NCBI RefSeq assembly: GCF_030866825.1
Contig: NZ_CP133020.1
Coordinates: 62,001 to 126,000 of the forward strand
Reading direction: 5' to 3'
DNA length: 64,000 nucleotides
Origin: Rathayibacter sp. SW19
GTDB taxonomy: Bacteria > Actinomycetota > Actinomycetes > Actinomycetales > Microbacteriaceae
Shown: piece by piece, positions 15,791-24,935 of the stretch
How the letters are laid out: each line of letters begins with the position of its first letter
How positions within the stretch are numbered: position 1 is the first letter of the stretch
Made by a program: the position numbers and the translations under genes
Notes under the pieces: generated by a model
Told to the model about the DNA's origin: nothing
The model's input: the letters and a program-made list of their open reading frames with translations, nothing else
Database searches by the model: none

Positions 15791-15850
15791 GTAGTGTGCC
15801 GTGCCGTAGTGTGCCGTGCCGTAGTGTGCCGGACCGGACCGGACCGGACC
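15791..15850. repeat. 15-bp (2.7 copies) and 5-bp (4 copies) tandem repeats
   Basis: The unit GTAGTGTGCCGTGCC is present at 15791-15805 and 15806-15820, with a partial copy to 15830, and is followed by four GGACC pentamers to 15850. Together with the pentamer array upstream it fills the region between the EEP and HNH genes. Confidence 0.88.
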
Positions 15851-15892
15851 AGACTGGGCTGCGTGGCGGCAGCGCCGATCGGGATGCCCGGT

Positions 15893-17479
15893 TCAGCTTG
15901 CTTTGGTGGTGTTTTGCCACCAGGCGGCTTTGCGGTGGAGGCGGATGGGTTGTCGGGGGTCGCCGGTGGGTGGTGTGAGCCAGTAGTCGTTGCCGTGGCG
16001 TTGGATCCGCCAGTGTTGGTTGTGGAGGAGCATGTGGTGGAATCGGCATAAGAGGATGCCTTGAGCGATGTCGGTGCGGCCGTGGTGTTCGTGCCAGTGG
16101 TCGATGTGGTGTGCTTCAGAATATGAGGGTGGCCGGTCGCAGTCGGGGTGCATGCAGCCGCCGTCTCGGATGGCGAGGGCGACGCGTTGTTTGGCGGTGA
16201 AGAGGCGTTGTTCTCGTCCGACGTCGAGTGGGCAACCGTTTTCATCGACGGTGATGGGGCGGGTGCCGGTGTCGCAGAGGAGTCGTTCGATGGTTTCGGG
16301 TGGAACGACCTCGCCGGTGTCTTCCCAGTGGCCGGTGCCGGTGACGTTGCCGTCGGTGTCGTGTTGGTTGAGGTTTTCCTGGGTGATGACCACGCGCACG
16401 CCGGGTTGCCGGTTGCCGTAGATGGTGTTCGGGTCGGCGAGGGCGCCGGTGCGCATGACGTCGATGAGCAGGTCGAAGATCAGTTGTTCGTCGGTGCGCG
16501 GGTCGGTGCGCAGTTCTTCGGCGTGTTCGGCTTGAGCTTTGTCGATGAAGCGGGGTCCGCCGCGGCGCGGTCGCATCGCGGCGTCGACGATCGAGTCGAG
16601 CCAGGCGGCGGAGTCGTCGTCGAATTCCAGCCACGCGGTGCGTGCACCGGTGTCGTTGGTGCGGATGCGTGCTTTCCGCGCTTGGAAGTGGGCTTGGGCG
16701 CGTTCGGTGACCCCGGTCGGGTCAAGGCTGTCGCGTAACCAGCGGGCCCGTTTGGTCAGTTCGTCCGCGTTGACCCCGGCCGCGTTCGCCAGGAGGTCCT
16801 CGGCTGCCTGACGCAGCACCTCGCTGTCGCAACTGTCGGTCGGTTGGCCGAGGCCGGTCAGCAGGGCGGAGGCGCCAGCCGGGGTCAGCGTGTGGTCGGC
16901 GACCGCGCGGGTGATCGGATCATGCCACGGCAGTTCCACGACCGGGGCCGGCGGCGAACCCGCTTCGTCGGCGGATCCCTCCTGCGCCGCGCCGGTCGCG
17001 ACCTCGGTCGTGTCTCCCGCCCCGTCCAGGCCCGCACCGTCCGGGGTCGGGCCGTCCGGGGTCGGGCTGTCTGCCTGGCCGGCGGCTTCTCCCGTGCGGG
17101 CTGCCGCATCGGCCTGAGCCATCGCCTCGCCGAGGCGCACCTGCCGCCATGCTTCGGCCCTCGTCGAGCCGGTGACCGATTGCAGCACCCCGGCGGTGGA
17201 CCGTTGACCGCGGCGCGCGGCCAAGCCCTGATAGCCGAGCTGCCGGTTGGAGCGTTCCGAGACGATCCCGGCCCCAGCGGTGATCACCAGTTCGAACTGT
17301 GCCCGGGCGGTCGCCGCATCGGCCAGCAGCGCCAACAAGGCGTCGTCATCCAGCCCGGCAAGAAGTCGGGGCAGACCACCCGGCGTGCCGACCGGCTCCA
17401 GCGCGGCCAGAGAATCGGACACCCTCAAGGCGTCTTCTCTGATCTGCTGAGAGATCGACTGCTGGGATATTGGGGCCAT
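15893..17479 (-). CDS. DUF222 / HNH endonuclease (13E12 family protein)
   Basis: The 528-residue protein has an N-terminal DUF222 domain (about residues 35-400) and a C-terminal HNH nuclease: GGCMHPDCDRPPSYSEAHHI, where two Cys ligands flank the His pair, then LLCRFHHMLLHNQHW. Members are common and multi-copy in actinobacteria (REP13E12 in mycobacteria); function is unproven. An Asp/Pro/Gly-rich linker (about 140-180) separates subdomains. A second copy lies at 41932. ATG 17477-17479 follows TACACT by 5 nt in an AT-rich promoter patch that contrasts with the GC-rich gene. Confidence 0.9.
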   Translation of the reverse strand: MAPISQQSISQQIREDALRVSDSLAALEPVGTPGGLPRLLAGLDDDALLALLADAATARAQFELVITAGAGIVSERSNRQLGYQGLAARRGQRSTAGVLQSVTGSTRAEAWRQVRLGEAMAQADAAARTGEAAGQADSPTPDGPTPDGAGLDGAGDTTEVATGAAQEGSADEAGSPPAPVVELPWHDPITRAVADHTLTPAGASALLTGLGQPTDSCDSEVLRQAAEDLLANAAGVNADELTKRARWLRDSLDPTGVTERAQAHFQARKARIRTNDTGARTAWLEFDDDSAAWLDSIVDAAMRPRRGGPRFIDKAQAEHAEELRTDPRTDEQLIFDLLIDVMRTGALADPNTIYGNRQPGVRVVITQENLNQHDTDGNVTGTGHWEDTGEVVPPETIERLLCDTGTRPITVDENGCPLDVGREQRLFTAKQRVALAIRDGGCMHPDCDRPPSYSEAHHIDHWHEHHGRTDIAQGILLCRFHHMLLHNQHWRIQRHGNDYWLTPPTGDPRQPIRLHRKAAWWQNTTKAS

Positions 17480-17636
17480 GCCTCAGTGTAACACAAAATA
17501 GCTGATAGGTTCTAGTTAGAGTAAGTATTTGATCACAAACATTCGAAGATAATGACTAACGGCTTGCATGAGTGTCCGTCCCCCGGTGTAGCGTTTCACG
17601 GAGCGCGTCGGCCGGACGGTGCAGGAAGGTGGAGCA

Positions 17637-18383
17637 ATGCGGCACGTGCGGCGGGTTGGAGTGAAATCCTCAGTTACCATCTCGGCCGTAGTACTGCTGC
17701 TCGCAATCACCGGATGCACCTCCGCGGCTCCAGCACCCACCGTCACCCCGACAGTCAACGCCTCCGCCTGGCCAACCATCACCATGGCCGGCACCGGGCA
17801 GGTGGACAAGACGACCGCGATCCCGGCGGGCGCAAAATCATTGCGCGTCGAGTTCGTCTGCTCATCCGGCCTCTTCGACGTCTCGATGAATTCGGATACC
17901 TCGCGGAGCGGGTCGTGCGGCGGCACGCGTTCATGGCTTCTGCCGCTGCCCCCATACGACAACGTGGGCCTCACGGTGAGCGTGCCGACCGACACGAGAT
18001 ATGCGCTATCGGCGACCTTCAGCACGGATAAGTTCGTGCCGGATCGCGTGATTGCGGCCGAATGCAAGACCCTCTCCGGTATCTACACCGCGTTCCGCGG
18101 TACCGAGGACGGCTATGCCCATTCGGACGTGACCGCAGCTCAGTGGACCGCGACCGTCACGAAGACGGTGGCTGAACTGAAGAAGCTGGCGGCATCCGCA
18201 TCCGGAATCATCGGCGCCGAACTTCCCGCCGTCGTCACCTGGTACACGCGCGATGGCCTGGGGCCGGGCGATGTTCTCACCTCGGCCGGCCCCGGCTCCT
18301 ACTCGGTGGCGACCGAACTGATCAGCCAGGTCTGCAGCGACAACGGCTCGGTCATCACCATTCAGGCGCACCACGGCGGCTAG
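17637..18383 (+). CDS. Putative lipoprotein of unknown function
   Basis: The 248-residue protein has a lipoprotein signal: basic N-terminus, a hydrophobic VTISAVVLLLAI core and the lipobox LAITGC (Cys about residue 27), so it should be lipid-anchored outside the membrane. Ala/Thr/Pro-rich residues follow, then a soluble domain of about 200 residues with no family I recognise. ATG 17637 is preceded by AGGAAGGTGGAG, a good ribosome site, and is preferred to an upstream GTG at 17619. It is monocistronic, diverging from the HNH gene; a 14-bp tandem array follows it. Confidence 0.75.
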   Translation: MRHVRRVGVKSSVTISAVVLLLAITGCTSAAPAPTVTPTVNASAWPTITMAGTGQVDKTTAIPAGAKSLRVEFVCSSGLFDVSMNSDTSRSGSCGGTRSWLLPLPPYDNVGLTVSVPTDTRYALSATFSTDKFVPDRVIAAECKTLSGIYTAFRGTEDGYAHSDVTAAQWTATVTKTVAELKKLAASASGIIGAELPAVVTWYTRDGLGPGDVLTSAGPGSYSVATELISQVCSDNGSVITIQAHHGG

Positions 18384-18444
18384 CCACGCGCCGTCGGCGA
18401 CGCCCGGCGGATGCCTGTGGCCGGCCCCGCAAGCCAACCCGCAA

Positions 18445-18528
18445 GCAAGCAAACCCGCGGAAGCGAACTCGCGCAAGCAAACCCGCGCAAGCGAACTCGC
18501 GCAAGCGAACTCGCGCAAGCGAACCCGC
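18445..18528. repeat. 14-bp tandem repeat, 6 copies
   Basis: Six 14-bp units of the type AAGCGAACTCGCGC (18445-18458 onward) with alternating AACTC/AACCC variants lie between the convergent lipoprotein and molybdopterin oxidoreductase genes. No gene is supported in this gap. Confidence 0.9.
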
Positions 18529-18548
18529 ACACGCAAGTTCGCCCCGCC

Positions 18549-20237
18549 TCAGCTCACCGATACCCCGATGGTGTGCCAGCCCGTCGCCCCGTTCGGCGCA
18601 GGCGGCGCCTGTGCACTCGTCTGAACCTCGCCGCTTGCGTTGGTCGCACGCACCTGGACGGTGTGGTTGCCGGCGGTCGCATCCCATTCGAGCACCCACT
18701 GCCGCCAGGTGTCGGCCGAGACGGCGTCGGCGAGGCGCGCTTGCTGCCACGGACCGTTGTCGACTCGCACCTCGACGCGCGCGATACCGACGTGCTGGTC
18801 CCAGGCCACTCCTGCGATCGCCGCCCGACCGGCATGCACGGTTGAGTTGTCGGTGGGAGTGTCGATCCGTGAGGCGAGTTTGACCGGACCCATCGCCGAC
18901 CAGCCTTTGTCCGTCCAGTACCCGATCGCCTTCGAGTACTGTGTGACGTTGAGTTGCACTACCCATTTCGTCGCCGAGACGTAGCCGTAGAGCCCGGGCA
19001 CGACCATTCGCACAGGAAAGCCGTGCTCGAGTGGCAGCGGCGCACCGTTCATGCCGACAGCGAGCAGCGCATCCCGTTTGTTGTCGGTCAGCGCAGACAG
19101 CGGCGTTCCCGCCGTCCATCCGTCCGCGCTGGTCGACAGCACCATGTCTGCGCCAGCCTTCGGCACCGCGCGCGCAAGCAACTCACGCAGCGGATACCCG
19201 AGCCAGGTCGCATTGCCCGCGAGGTTGCCGCCGACCTCATTCGAAACGCAGGTCAGCGTGGCGGTGTGCTCGGTGAGCGGCAGCGCCAGCAACTGCGCGA
19301 ACGTCAGGTCGACGGGGTTCTCGACCATGCCATCGATGCGCAGCTTCCAGTTGTTCGGGTCGACGGCCGGCACCTGCAGTGCCGTGTCAACGCGATAGAA
19401 TCCGCCGACCGGAGTGATGTATGGGCTCAACCCCGGCAGTTTCAGATCAGCGCCGGCCGGAATGGGGGCTGCCGCGAACGCAGCTCGAGGCAGCTTCAGT
19501 GTGTTGCGGATCGACGTGACGGCCGCGGTCCCCGCCGACAACAACTGGACTCCGACGCCGACTGCTACAGCGGCAGCCGCGCTCAATCCGACGAACCGCA
19601 GGAATGATCGCCGGGCCAATTGCGGTTCCGCATTCGGGACGCGCCGCAGCTCGGCCGCCGCATCGTGCCAGCGGCGCATCCGCAGAATCGATTGCTGCAG
19701 CACGATCACGCCGACGATGAAGCCGACCACCGTCGGCGCCGCTGACAGAACGGATGCGTCTGGGCGCGTCAGCACCGCAAGCACGGCAACCACGCCGATC
19801 GCGGCGAGCAGGAGCACACCGAAAGGCGGGCGCAGAAACTCGAGGGCGCCGACCGCAACCGCGAGCACAAACAGGAGCACGCCGAGGCAGACGAATAGAA
19901 ACGGTTTGTCCGAACTGCCGAACACGGAGATGATCCACTCGCGGAACCAGGCCGGGGTGAGGTCGACGACCCACGCCCCGACCGCAAAGAATGGAGTACT
20001 TGACTGCCCGGAAATCAGAGCGGCCCCAACAGCGGCGACCTGTGTGGCCAACCCGCTGAGAACACCGCAGGCCGCCGCGATCCAGAACCACGAGCCGGGG
20101 CTAAGGGCGCGTTTGGGAGTTGCCCCCGTGCCACCCGCGGGCGTGCCGCCCGTGCTGTCGCCGGGTGCTGTGTCGTTGTCGGGCGCGTCGCGGTCGCCTT
20201 CGGCGCCTGGATGCTGTGGTGATGTCGTGGTTGACAC
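18549..20237 (-). CDS. Membrane-anchored molybdopterin-dependent oxidoreductase (sulfite oxidase family)
   Basis: The 562-residue protein has an N-terminal Ala/Thr/Gly-rich cytosolic tail, about five membrane helices (about residues 45-240, with a short RRSFLRFVG basic-hydrophobic segment), then an extracytoplasmic sulfite-oxidase-type Moco domain. The Moco cysteine is in ATLTCVSNEVGG; other family motifs are GFPVRMVVPGLYGY and VKWV-like SATKWVVQLN. A C-terminal Ig-like dimerisation domain follows (VEVRVDNGPWQQARL). Soluble sulfite oxidases lack the helices; this membrane-tethered form is seen in actinobacteria. The electron acceptor and substrate are unknown. Start is GTG 20235-20237. Confidence 0.85.
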   Translation of the reverse strand: MSTTTSPQHPGAEGDRDAPDNDTAPGDSTGGTPAGGTGATPKRALSPGSWFWIAAACGVLSGLATQVAAVGAALISGQSSTPFFAVGAWVVDLTPAWFREWIISVFGSSDKPFLFVCLGVLLFVLAVAVGALEFLRPPFGVLLLAAIGVVAVLAVLTRPDASVLSAAPTVVGFIVGVIVLQQSILRMRRWHDAAAELRRVPNAEPQLARRSFLRFVGLSAAAAVAVGVGVQLLSAGTAAVTSIRNTLKLPRAAFAAAPIPAGADLKLPGLSPYITPVGGFYRVDTALQVPAVDPNNWKLRIDGMVENPVDLTFAQLLALPLTEHTATLTCVSNEVGGNLAGNATWLGYPLRELLARAVPKAGADMVLSTSADGWTAGTPLSALTDNKRDALLAVGMNGAPLPLEHGFPVRMVVPGLYGYVSATKWVVQLNVTQYSKAIGYWTDKGWSAMGPVKLASRIDTPTDNSTVHAGRAAIAGVAWDQHVGIARVEVRVDNGPWQQARLADAVSADTWRQWVLEWDATAGNHTVQVRATNASGEVQTSAQAPPAPNGATGWHTIGVSVS

Positions 20238-20339
20238 TTCTACAGATTAGGCGCGCGGGCCGTGAGTGGGCGGAGAGTTGTCCGAATGATCTGGGTTGCG
20301 GCCGTATGCTGGTGCGGGGTTTGACGAGGAGCGGGAATC

Positions 20340-21098
20340 GTGAGTGATGTGAACGGCAGCAACCCGGCACCCGGCTGGTATCCAGATCCGGCCGGCTCGC
20401 CGCAGCAACGCTGGTGGGATGGCACCCAATGGACCGGCTATCTGCAGAACCCGCAAACCCCCGCGCCGCCCGTTCAACCTCCGGCTGTTCAACCGCCGCC
20501 CGTTCAGCAAACGCCCGCGGCACCCCAGCAGCAGCCATACCTGAGCTCATATGCGGATGCTGCACCGGTAGCGCAGCCGTACGCCACGGTGATGCCCATT
20601 GTTCAGCCGGATCTCGGGCCTAACCCGAAGATCTACACGCCGTTCCTGTGGATCATCGTGTTGCTGCCATTGCTCGAAATGATCGCGTTCGCCGCGTTCG
20701 ACTTGAACAAGTACGCGCACCTGACGACAGCGGCGGGGCCGACGTCAGAATCGTTCAGGATGGCCTTCGACCCGGCGTACCTGCTGATTGCCGCACTCGG
20801 CTGGGTGATCTATGGCGTGTCGGCCTGGCTTGCCTACCTCGACTGGCATGCGTTGGGTCGGGTCGGCGTCACGCGCCCGTTCCACTGGGCGTGGTCGTTT
20901 CTGCCGTCGGGCGCGATCGTCTATGTGATCGGCCGGTCGGTCGTCGTGCGCCGCCGCGTCGGCAAAGGCCTCACGCCGATCTGGGTCCTGATCGGCGTCT
21001 ACGTGATCACGATCGTCGTCGTGATCATCAAGGTTGCATCGTTCGTCAACACGGTCATGGGCCAGATCGGCACGATCAATGGGGCCGGCATCACCTGA
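20340..21098 (+). CDS. DUF2510 domain membrane protein
   Basis: The 252-residue protein opens with a DUF2510 module (PAPGWYPDPAGSPQQRWWDG...WTGYL, about residues 8-36), a short Trp-rich domain frequent at the N-terminus of actinobacterial membrane proteins. A Pro/Gln/Val-rich linker follows (about 40-80), then about four membrane helices. Function is unknown. Start is GTG 20340 beside a weak purine-rich site (GAGGAGCGGG about 6 nt upstream). It diverges from the molybdopterin oxidoreductase and converges with the two-component system. Confidence 0.8.
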   Translation: MSDVNGSNPAPGWYPDPAGSPQQRWWDGTQWTGYLQNPQTPAPPVQPPAVQPPPVQQTPAAPQQQPYLSSYADAAPVAQPYATVMPIVQPDLGPNPKIYTPFLWIIVLLPLLEMIAFAAFDLNKYAHLTTAAGPTSESFRMAFDPAYLLIAALGWVIYGVSAWLAYLDWHALGRVGVTRPFHWAWSFLPSGAIVYVIGRSVVVRRRVGKGLTPIWVLIGVYVITIVVVIIKVASFVNTVMGQIGTINGAGIT

Positions 21099-21116
21099 CG
21101 ACGACCGCAGCCGATT

Positions 21117-21806
21117 TCAGCGCAGCAACCCGTTCTCATACGCGTGCGCGACCAACTGCACGCGTGAACTCAGCGCCAACTTCGCCAGGATGCTGCGGAT
21201 GTGGCTCTTCACCGTCGCCTCACTGATGTAAGCAGTCTGGGCGATGTCCGCGTTGCTCAAGCCGCGCGCCGCGAGCAGAAAGACCTCCTTCTCGCGCGCC
21301 GAGAGCACCGCGATCGACTCCGCGGCGGGCTCCGGCCGCCGCCGCGCACTCTGCGCCCGGATGATGTCCGCCGTGTCACTCGGCGCGATCACCGAGTGCC
21401 CGGCGTGCACAGTCCGAATCGACGCCAACACGAATTCGGGCGTCGTGTCCTTCATGATGAAGCCGTCAGCACCTGCGTGGATCGCCCGCACGACGGCCTC
21501 GTCGCGCTGAAACGTGGTCAGCATGATGATCTTCGGCCGGGCGCCCTCGGCGGAGGTCTCGGCACCCCCGCCGCTGCGATCGCTGCGATCCAGGATGCGC
21601 GCGGTCGCCTCGATTCCGTCGAGCAGCGGCATCCGGATGTCCATCAGCATGACATCAGGGAGCGCCTCGCGTGCGAGCGCGACCGCGGCTTCTCCGTCGT
21701 AGGCGGCGCCGACGAACGTCAAGTCGGATTGCGATTCGATCAACATCTGGATGCCCGAGCAGAACAACTGCTGGTCGTCAGCGATTGCGACGCGGATGCT
21801 GCTCAT
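21117..21806 (-). CDS. NarL/FixJ-family response regulator
   Basis: The 229-residue protein has a receiver domain (VAIADDQQLF, LMDIRMPLLDG with the phospho-acceptor Asp at about residue 55, and FIMKDT) and a LuxR-type HTH (LSAREKEVFLLAARGLSNADIA, TVKSHIRSILAKL). ATG 21806 overlaps the stop of the histidine kinase (ATGA), so the pair is a coupled two-component system. The kinase gene is first in the operon. No obvious output gene lies alongside; the divergent region 23828-24177 shows only a small ORF. Confidence 0.93.
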   Translation of the reverse strand: MSSIRVAIADDQQLFCSGIQMLIESQSDLTFVGAAYDGEAAVALAREALPDVMLMDIRMPLLDGIEATARILDRSDRSGGGAETSAEGARPKIIMLTTFQRDEAVVRAIHAGADGFIMKDTTPEFVLASIRTVHAGHSVIAPSDTADIIRAQSARRRPEPAAESIAVLSAREKEVFLLAARGLSNADIAQTAYISEATVKSHIRSILAKLALSSRVQLVAHAYENGLLR

Positions 21807-23827
21807 GCGTCGCTCGCAGCCGTCGCGGCCGGCGCCACTTCGGCCTGCACCCCTTCGGTTGCGCCCACTTCCGTCGGCGATACAGCCGCCGCACCGGTCG
21901 GCACGAACGCGGTCACAAGCCAGTCGCCGGGAACGTCTTCGTCGGCGCCGGCGGTCAGCCAGCCCCCGGCTAATCGCGCTCGCTCACGCATGCCGTAGAT
22001 TCCGCGGCAATGCCCGCGAGCAGGCGCGCCCGCTTCGGTGCGTGCTCGCTGCACGCCGCGGGAGGACACCGTCAAAACGAAGCCCGGGCCGCGCCAGTCG
22101 AGGGTGACCCGCGCTGTCGGCTGCCCTCCCGCGTGCTTGAGCGCGTTCGTCAGGCTCTCCTGTGTGATGCGGTACACGGCAAGCTGTTGAGTCGCGGTCA
22201 GGGCCGGTTCGGTGGGCGCGGTCTCGGTCGGCGCTGGTTCGGTGCGCGCCGGCTCGGTGGACTCGGGGTCGGTGAACCGTGTTTCCGGCGCGAAACGGTC
22301 GATGGTGATTGCGAGGCCGGCCCCGCGCATCCGCTCGATGAGGTCGTCCAGGTTCTCAAGCGTGGGATTCGAGTGGCCGTCTGGGTCGTCGACGAGGGAT
22401 TCGATCAGCATCCGCACCTCGGTCAACGACGTGCGAGCGGATGTTGCGATGCGCTCGAGCGATTCGTTGATCGCCTCGGGGCGCTTCGGTCCGATGAAGC
22501 GCGCACCGTCGGCCTGCGCGATGATGACTGACAATGAGTGGGCCATGATGTCGTGCACGTCCTGCGCGATGCGATCGCGCTCGCTGGCGATGATCAGGTC
22601 GATCTCGGCCGAGTGGAGCTCGTCGACGGTCTCGCCGAGCTTGGTGTCGGCGACCTGTTGGAGTCGCCTGGCCCGGAGGCCGAAGCCGATGAACCAGGCG
22701 CCCGCGGTGAGGATGAGGCCGACGACCAGAACGGCGATGATGCTCGAGATGACAGCGCTGACCGATATTCCGGGGCCGGCCCAGGACGTCCAACCGTAAC
22801 CGTCGGACAGCGCGGGCACGGTCATGAGTGTTGCCACGACGAGGGTGTAACCGCCCATGATCGGCAGGGCCAGCCAGCGGATGCGCCTGCTTGCGCTGGC
22901 GCTCACGATCGAGCAGGTCAGCAATAGGCCCAGATACACGGGCCAGGTCGTGGAGCTGTAGCGAGTTGGAATGAAGACGAGTTGAATTGCAAGCACAACG
23001 CCCGGGAGCGCGACCGCCACGCGGGGGTACTGCCGCGACAGGGCGATCGACGCGGCGATCAAGCCGAGCGTGAACGGGAATGACGGCCATGGCGAGTTGC
23101 TGGAGCGCCCGGCCTCTGCGCTGATCCAGAACACGTAGAAGACGACCGCGACAGCCGGCTCCAGCGCGCGGCGCAGCGGGAGCAGTGTCAGCTCGATGCC
23201 GCGCATGATCGATGAAAGCCCCGAACGCGAGTAGGCGCGCGTCTGTTCGCTCGCCCTGCGGATTCGAGTCCCGAGGTACCAGAAGCCGATCGTGATCAGC
23301 GCAGCTGTGCCGCCATAGATCGTGAAGTCAGGCAGCAGTCCGACGGTGGACAAGTGCTTCCCGTTGATCAGCCCATCGATACCGGTGGCGCTGAACCGCG
23401 GGAGTAGCAAGAGTGCGGCGACGACGAGGGCGTAGGCGGCCAGGACGACGGGGGCAACGACGCGCATCCGCCCGGTTGCATAACATCCGACGAGCGCCCC
23501 GAAGACGAGCAGCAGGAGGTAGGCGGACCAACTGAACAGGCTGAAGCGAGCGGGCCACGCGACAAGTTGAATGGCCAGGAGTGCCCCGACCAGGATGATC
23601 GAGGCATTGGTTGCGACGCGGGCGAGCGCGATAGCGGTGGTGAAGCCGACTGCGATCAGGAAGGCGTATGGCGTTGTGTACACGATCATGTCGACGCGCA
23701 GCGGGACGAACGTGACCATGCGCAGGTTGAACCCGACGGCCCAGATGATCAGGAGTGCCAGCCCGATCAGCGGTTCGACGGTCCAACGAGGAACGCGCGG
23801 TTCCGCCCGCATCGATTCAGAGTGCAT
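21803..23827 (-). CDS. NarL-type sensor histidine kinase with two membrane blocks
   Basis: The 674-residue kinase has about ten or more membrane helices in two similar blocks (roughly residues 15-180 and 210-390), suggesting an internal duplication of the sensor. A HisKA_3 domain follows: ERDRIAQDVHDIMAHSLSVI, with the phospho-acceptor His in DVHD. The HATPase domain has the N-box QESLTNALKHAGG and a GIYGMRERARLAGG G-box. Between them a Glu-Pro-Thr repeat (TEPARTEPAPTETAPTEPAL) is encoded by a 15-bp array at 22203-22277. It is coupled to the NarL regulator downstream. Signal unknown. Confidence 0.9.
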   Translation of the reverse strand: MHSESMRAEPRVPRWTVEPLIGLALLIIWAVGFNLRMVTFVPLRVDMIVYTTPYAFLIAVGFTTAIALARVATNASIILVGALLAIQLVAWPARFSLFSWSAYLLLLVFGALVGCYATGRMRVVAPVVLAAYALVVAALLLLPRFSATGIDGLINGKHLSTVGLLPDFTIYGGTAALITIGFWYLGTRIRRASEQTRAYSRSGLSSIMRGIELTLLPLRRALEPAVAVVFYVFWISAEAGRSSNSPWPSFPFTLGLIAASIALSRQYPRVAVALPGVVLAIQLVFIPTRYSSTTWPVYLGLLLTCSIVSASASRRIRWLALPIMGGYTLVVATLMTVPALSDGYGWTSWAGPGISVSAVISSIIAVLVVGLILTAGAWFIGFGLRARRLQQVADTKLGETVDELHSAEIDLIIASERDRIAQDVHDIMAHSLSVIIAQADGARFIGPKRPEAINESLERIATSARTSLTEVRMLIESLVDDPDGHSNPTLENLDDLIERMRGAGLAITIDRFAPETRFTDPESTEPARTEPAPTETAPTEPALTATQQLAVYRITQESLTNALKHAGGQPTARVTLDWRGPGFVLTVSSRGVQRARTEAGAPARGHCRGIYGMRERARLAGGWLTAGADEDVPGDWLVTAFVPTGAAAVSPTEVGATEGVQAEVAPAATAASDA
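22203..22277. repeat. 15-bp tandem repeat, 5 copies, in frame
   Basis: Five adjacent 15-bp units of the type GCCGGTTCGGTGGGC lie inside the kinase gene and encode Thr-Glu-Pro-Ala-like pentapeptides in the linker between the dimerisation and ATPase domains. Confidence 0.85.
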
Positions 23828-23950
23828 GCCCTAACGGTAGGGCGGGCACGGTGTGTTGGTCGCAGGTTGGCGCGCAATTCCTCCCAAAGGATGATGGCAG
23901 CCAACCCACGGACGGACGACAGCACCCGTATCGGAGGCTTGGCTGGAGGC

Positions 23951-24082
23951 ATGGATAAAGCAACTGGTTTCGATATCCGCGCGGGCTCCGTCGTCGATCC
24001 TGCAGCCGTCACGCTTCCGCCGACGCACGCCGTCGACTTGACGGCGGCGACACATTCGGATGTCGCCTCGTTGGTTGTCTAG
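23951..24082 (+). CDS. Possible small ORF, 43 residues, unknown
   Basis: In the 350-bp gap between the histidine kinase and the LysE gene (23828-24177) the only candidate gene is this ORF, divergent from the kinase. GGAGG stands one nucleotide before the ATG (too close) and another GGAGG 13 nt before it. The product is non-repetitive but matches nothing I know. It ends 20 bp before a dispersed repeat and could be a 5' remnant of a longer gene. The rest of the gap shows no recognisable gene. Confidence 0.25.
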   Translation: MDKATGFDIRAGSVVDPAAVTLPPTHAVDLTAATHSDVASLVV

Positions 24083-24101
24083 CCGGCGAGCGTCGACACC
24101 C

Positions 24102-24151
24102 CGTTGGTCGAGTAGCCCGCGAGCGCAGCGCGTGGGCGTATCGAGACCCCC
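24102..24151. repeat. Dispersed palindromic repeat (GGTCGAGTAGC...TATCGAGACC type)
   Basis: A GGTCGAGTAGCCCGCGAGCG arm is followed after a GC-rich core by GGGCGTATCGAGACC. The same element recurs at 33680, 35260, 35333 (inverted), 48199, 48250 (inverted) and 48323, and resembles intergenic elements common in Microbacteriaceae. It precedes the 3' end of the LysE gene. Confidence 0.8.
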
Positions 24152-24177
24152 GCCCGCATGACACCGCCCGACCACCG

Positions 24178-24828
24178 TCACTCTTGAATCGACAGCGCGA
24201 TCGTGCCGATGCCGAGTGCGGCGAGTATGCCGCTGGAGATGCGCTCGAGCGTTCGCGTGACCTTCGGTCGTTTCAACCAGCCCATCATGCGCGCCGCGGC
24301 GAAGGCGATCACGGCCAAATAGACGCCGCCGATCACGGACATGGTGGCGCCGAGCACGAGAGTCCAGCCAAACGTCGCCTGATGCGCCGGCACGAACTGC
24401 GGCACGATCGCCAGGAAGAACAGGCCGACCTTCGGGTTCAGCAGCGTCGATACGAGTCCAGCGATGAAAGCCTGGGGCATGCCATCGCCTCGCCGGGGCG
24501 TTGCCGCGGCAGAGAGCTCGTCCTGCGAAGCGTTCGCATGCGCCTTGCGCGCCCGGATGAATGTGCTGACGCCGAGGTACACGAGGTAAAGCCCGCCAAC
24601 AATCTTCACCACGCGGTAGAGCTCGGCCGACTGCTCGAGCAGCGATGCCAGTCCGACGGCGACGAGCAGTGCCCAGGCGAGCACGCCGACCGACGACCCC
24701 ATGCCGCTCGCAATTCCGGATGCCCGCCGAATCATGCTGAAGCGCAGCGTCATGAACGTGTCGGGGCCGGGCGTCACGGCCAAGAGAACGCACAGTCCCG
24801 CGAACGCGGCAAAAGAGGGAAAACTCAC
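24178..24828 (-). CDS. LysE/RhtB-family amino-acid exporter
   Basis: The 216-residue protein has six membrane helices and LysE-family hallmarks: an N-terminal LLAVTPGPDTFMTLR (family motif PGP), GLASLLEQ, VKIVGGLYLVYLGV and TLLNPKVGLFFLAIVPQFV (NPK motif). Such proteins export amino acids or homoserine lactone-like metabolites. It is a single gene, divergent from the oxidoreductase/ECF41 operon. Confidence 0.9.
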   Translation of the reverse strand: MSFPSFAAFAGLCVLLAVTPGPDTFMTLRFSMIRRASGIASGMGSSVGVLAWALLVAVGLASLLEQSAELYRVVKIVGGLYLVYLGVSTFIRARKAHANASQDELSAAATPRRGDGMPQAFIAGLVSTLLNPKVGLFFLAIVPQFVPAHQATFGWTLVLGATMSVIGGVYLAVIAFAAARMMGWLKRPKVTRTLERISSGILAALGIGTIALSIQE

Positions 24829-24900
24829 CGCTCAATTGTATGGTCGCGCGGCCGTGGCGATAGCACCAGCGGGTAGCGTGGCCACCAGTCGCCCATAGTG

Positions 24901-24927
24901 TGTCACAACCCGGGGCCGTTCCCCGTC
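24901..24927 (+). promoter_or_regulatory. ECF41-type promoter of the oxidoreductase-sigma operon
   Basis: TGTCACA at 24901-24907 and CGTC at 24924-24927 are separated by 16 nt. This agrees, as I recall it, with the -35/-10 motif described for ECF41 sigma factors, and it stands directly before the operon that encodes an ECF41 protein, as expected for autoregulation. The start ATG at 24936 is 9 nt downstream of CGTC, so the transcript would be leaderless or nearly so. Function is inferred from position and motif. Confidence 0.7.
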
Positions 24928-24935
24928 GTATTGGT

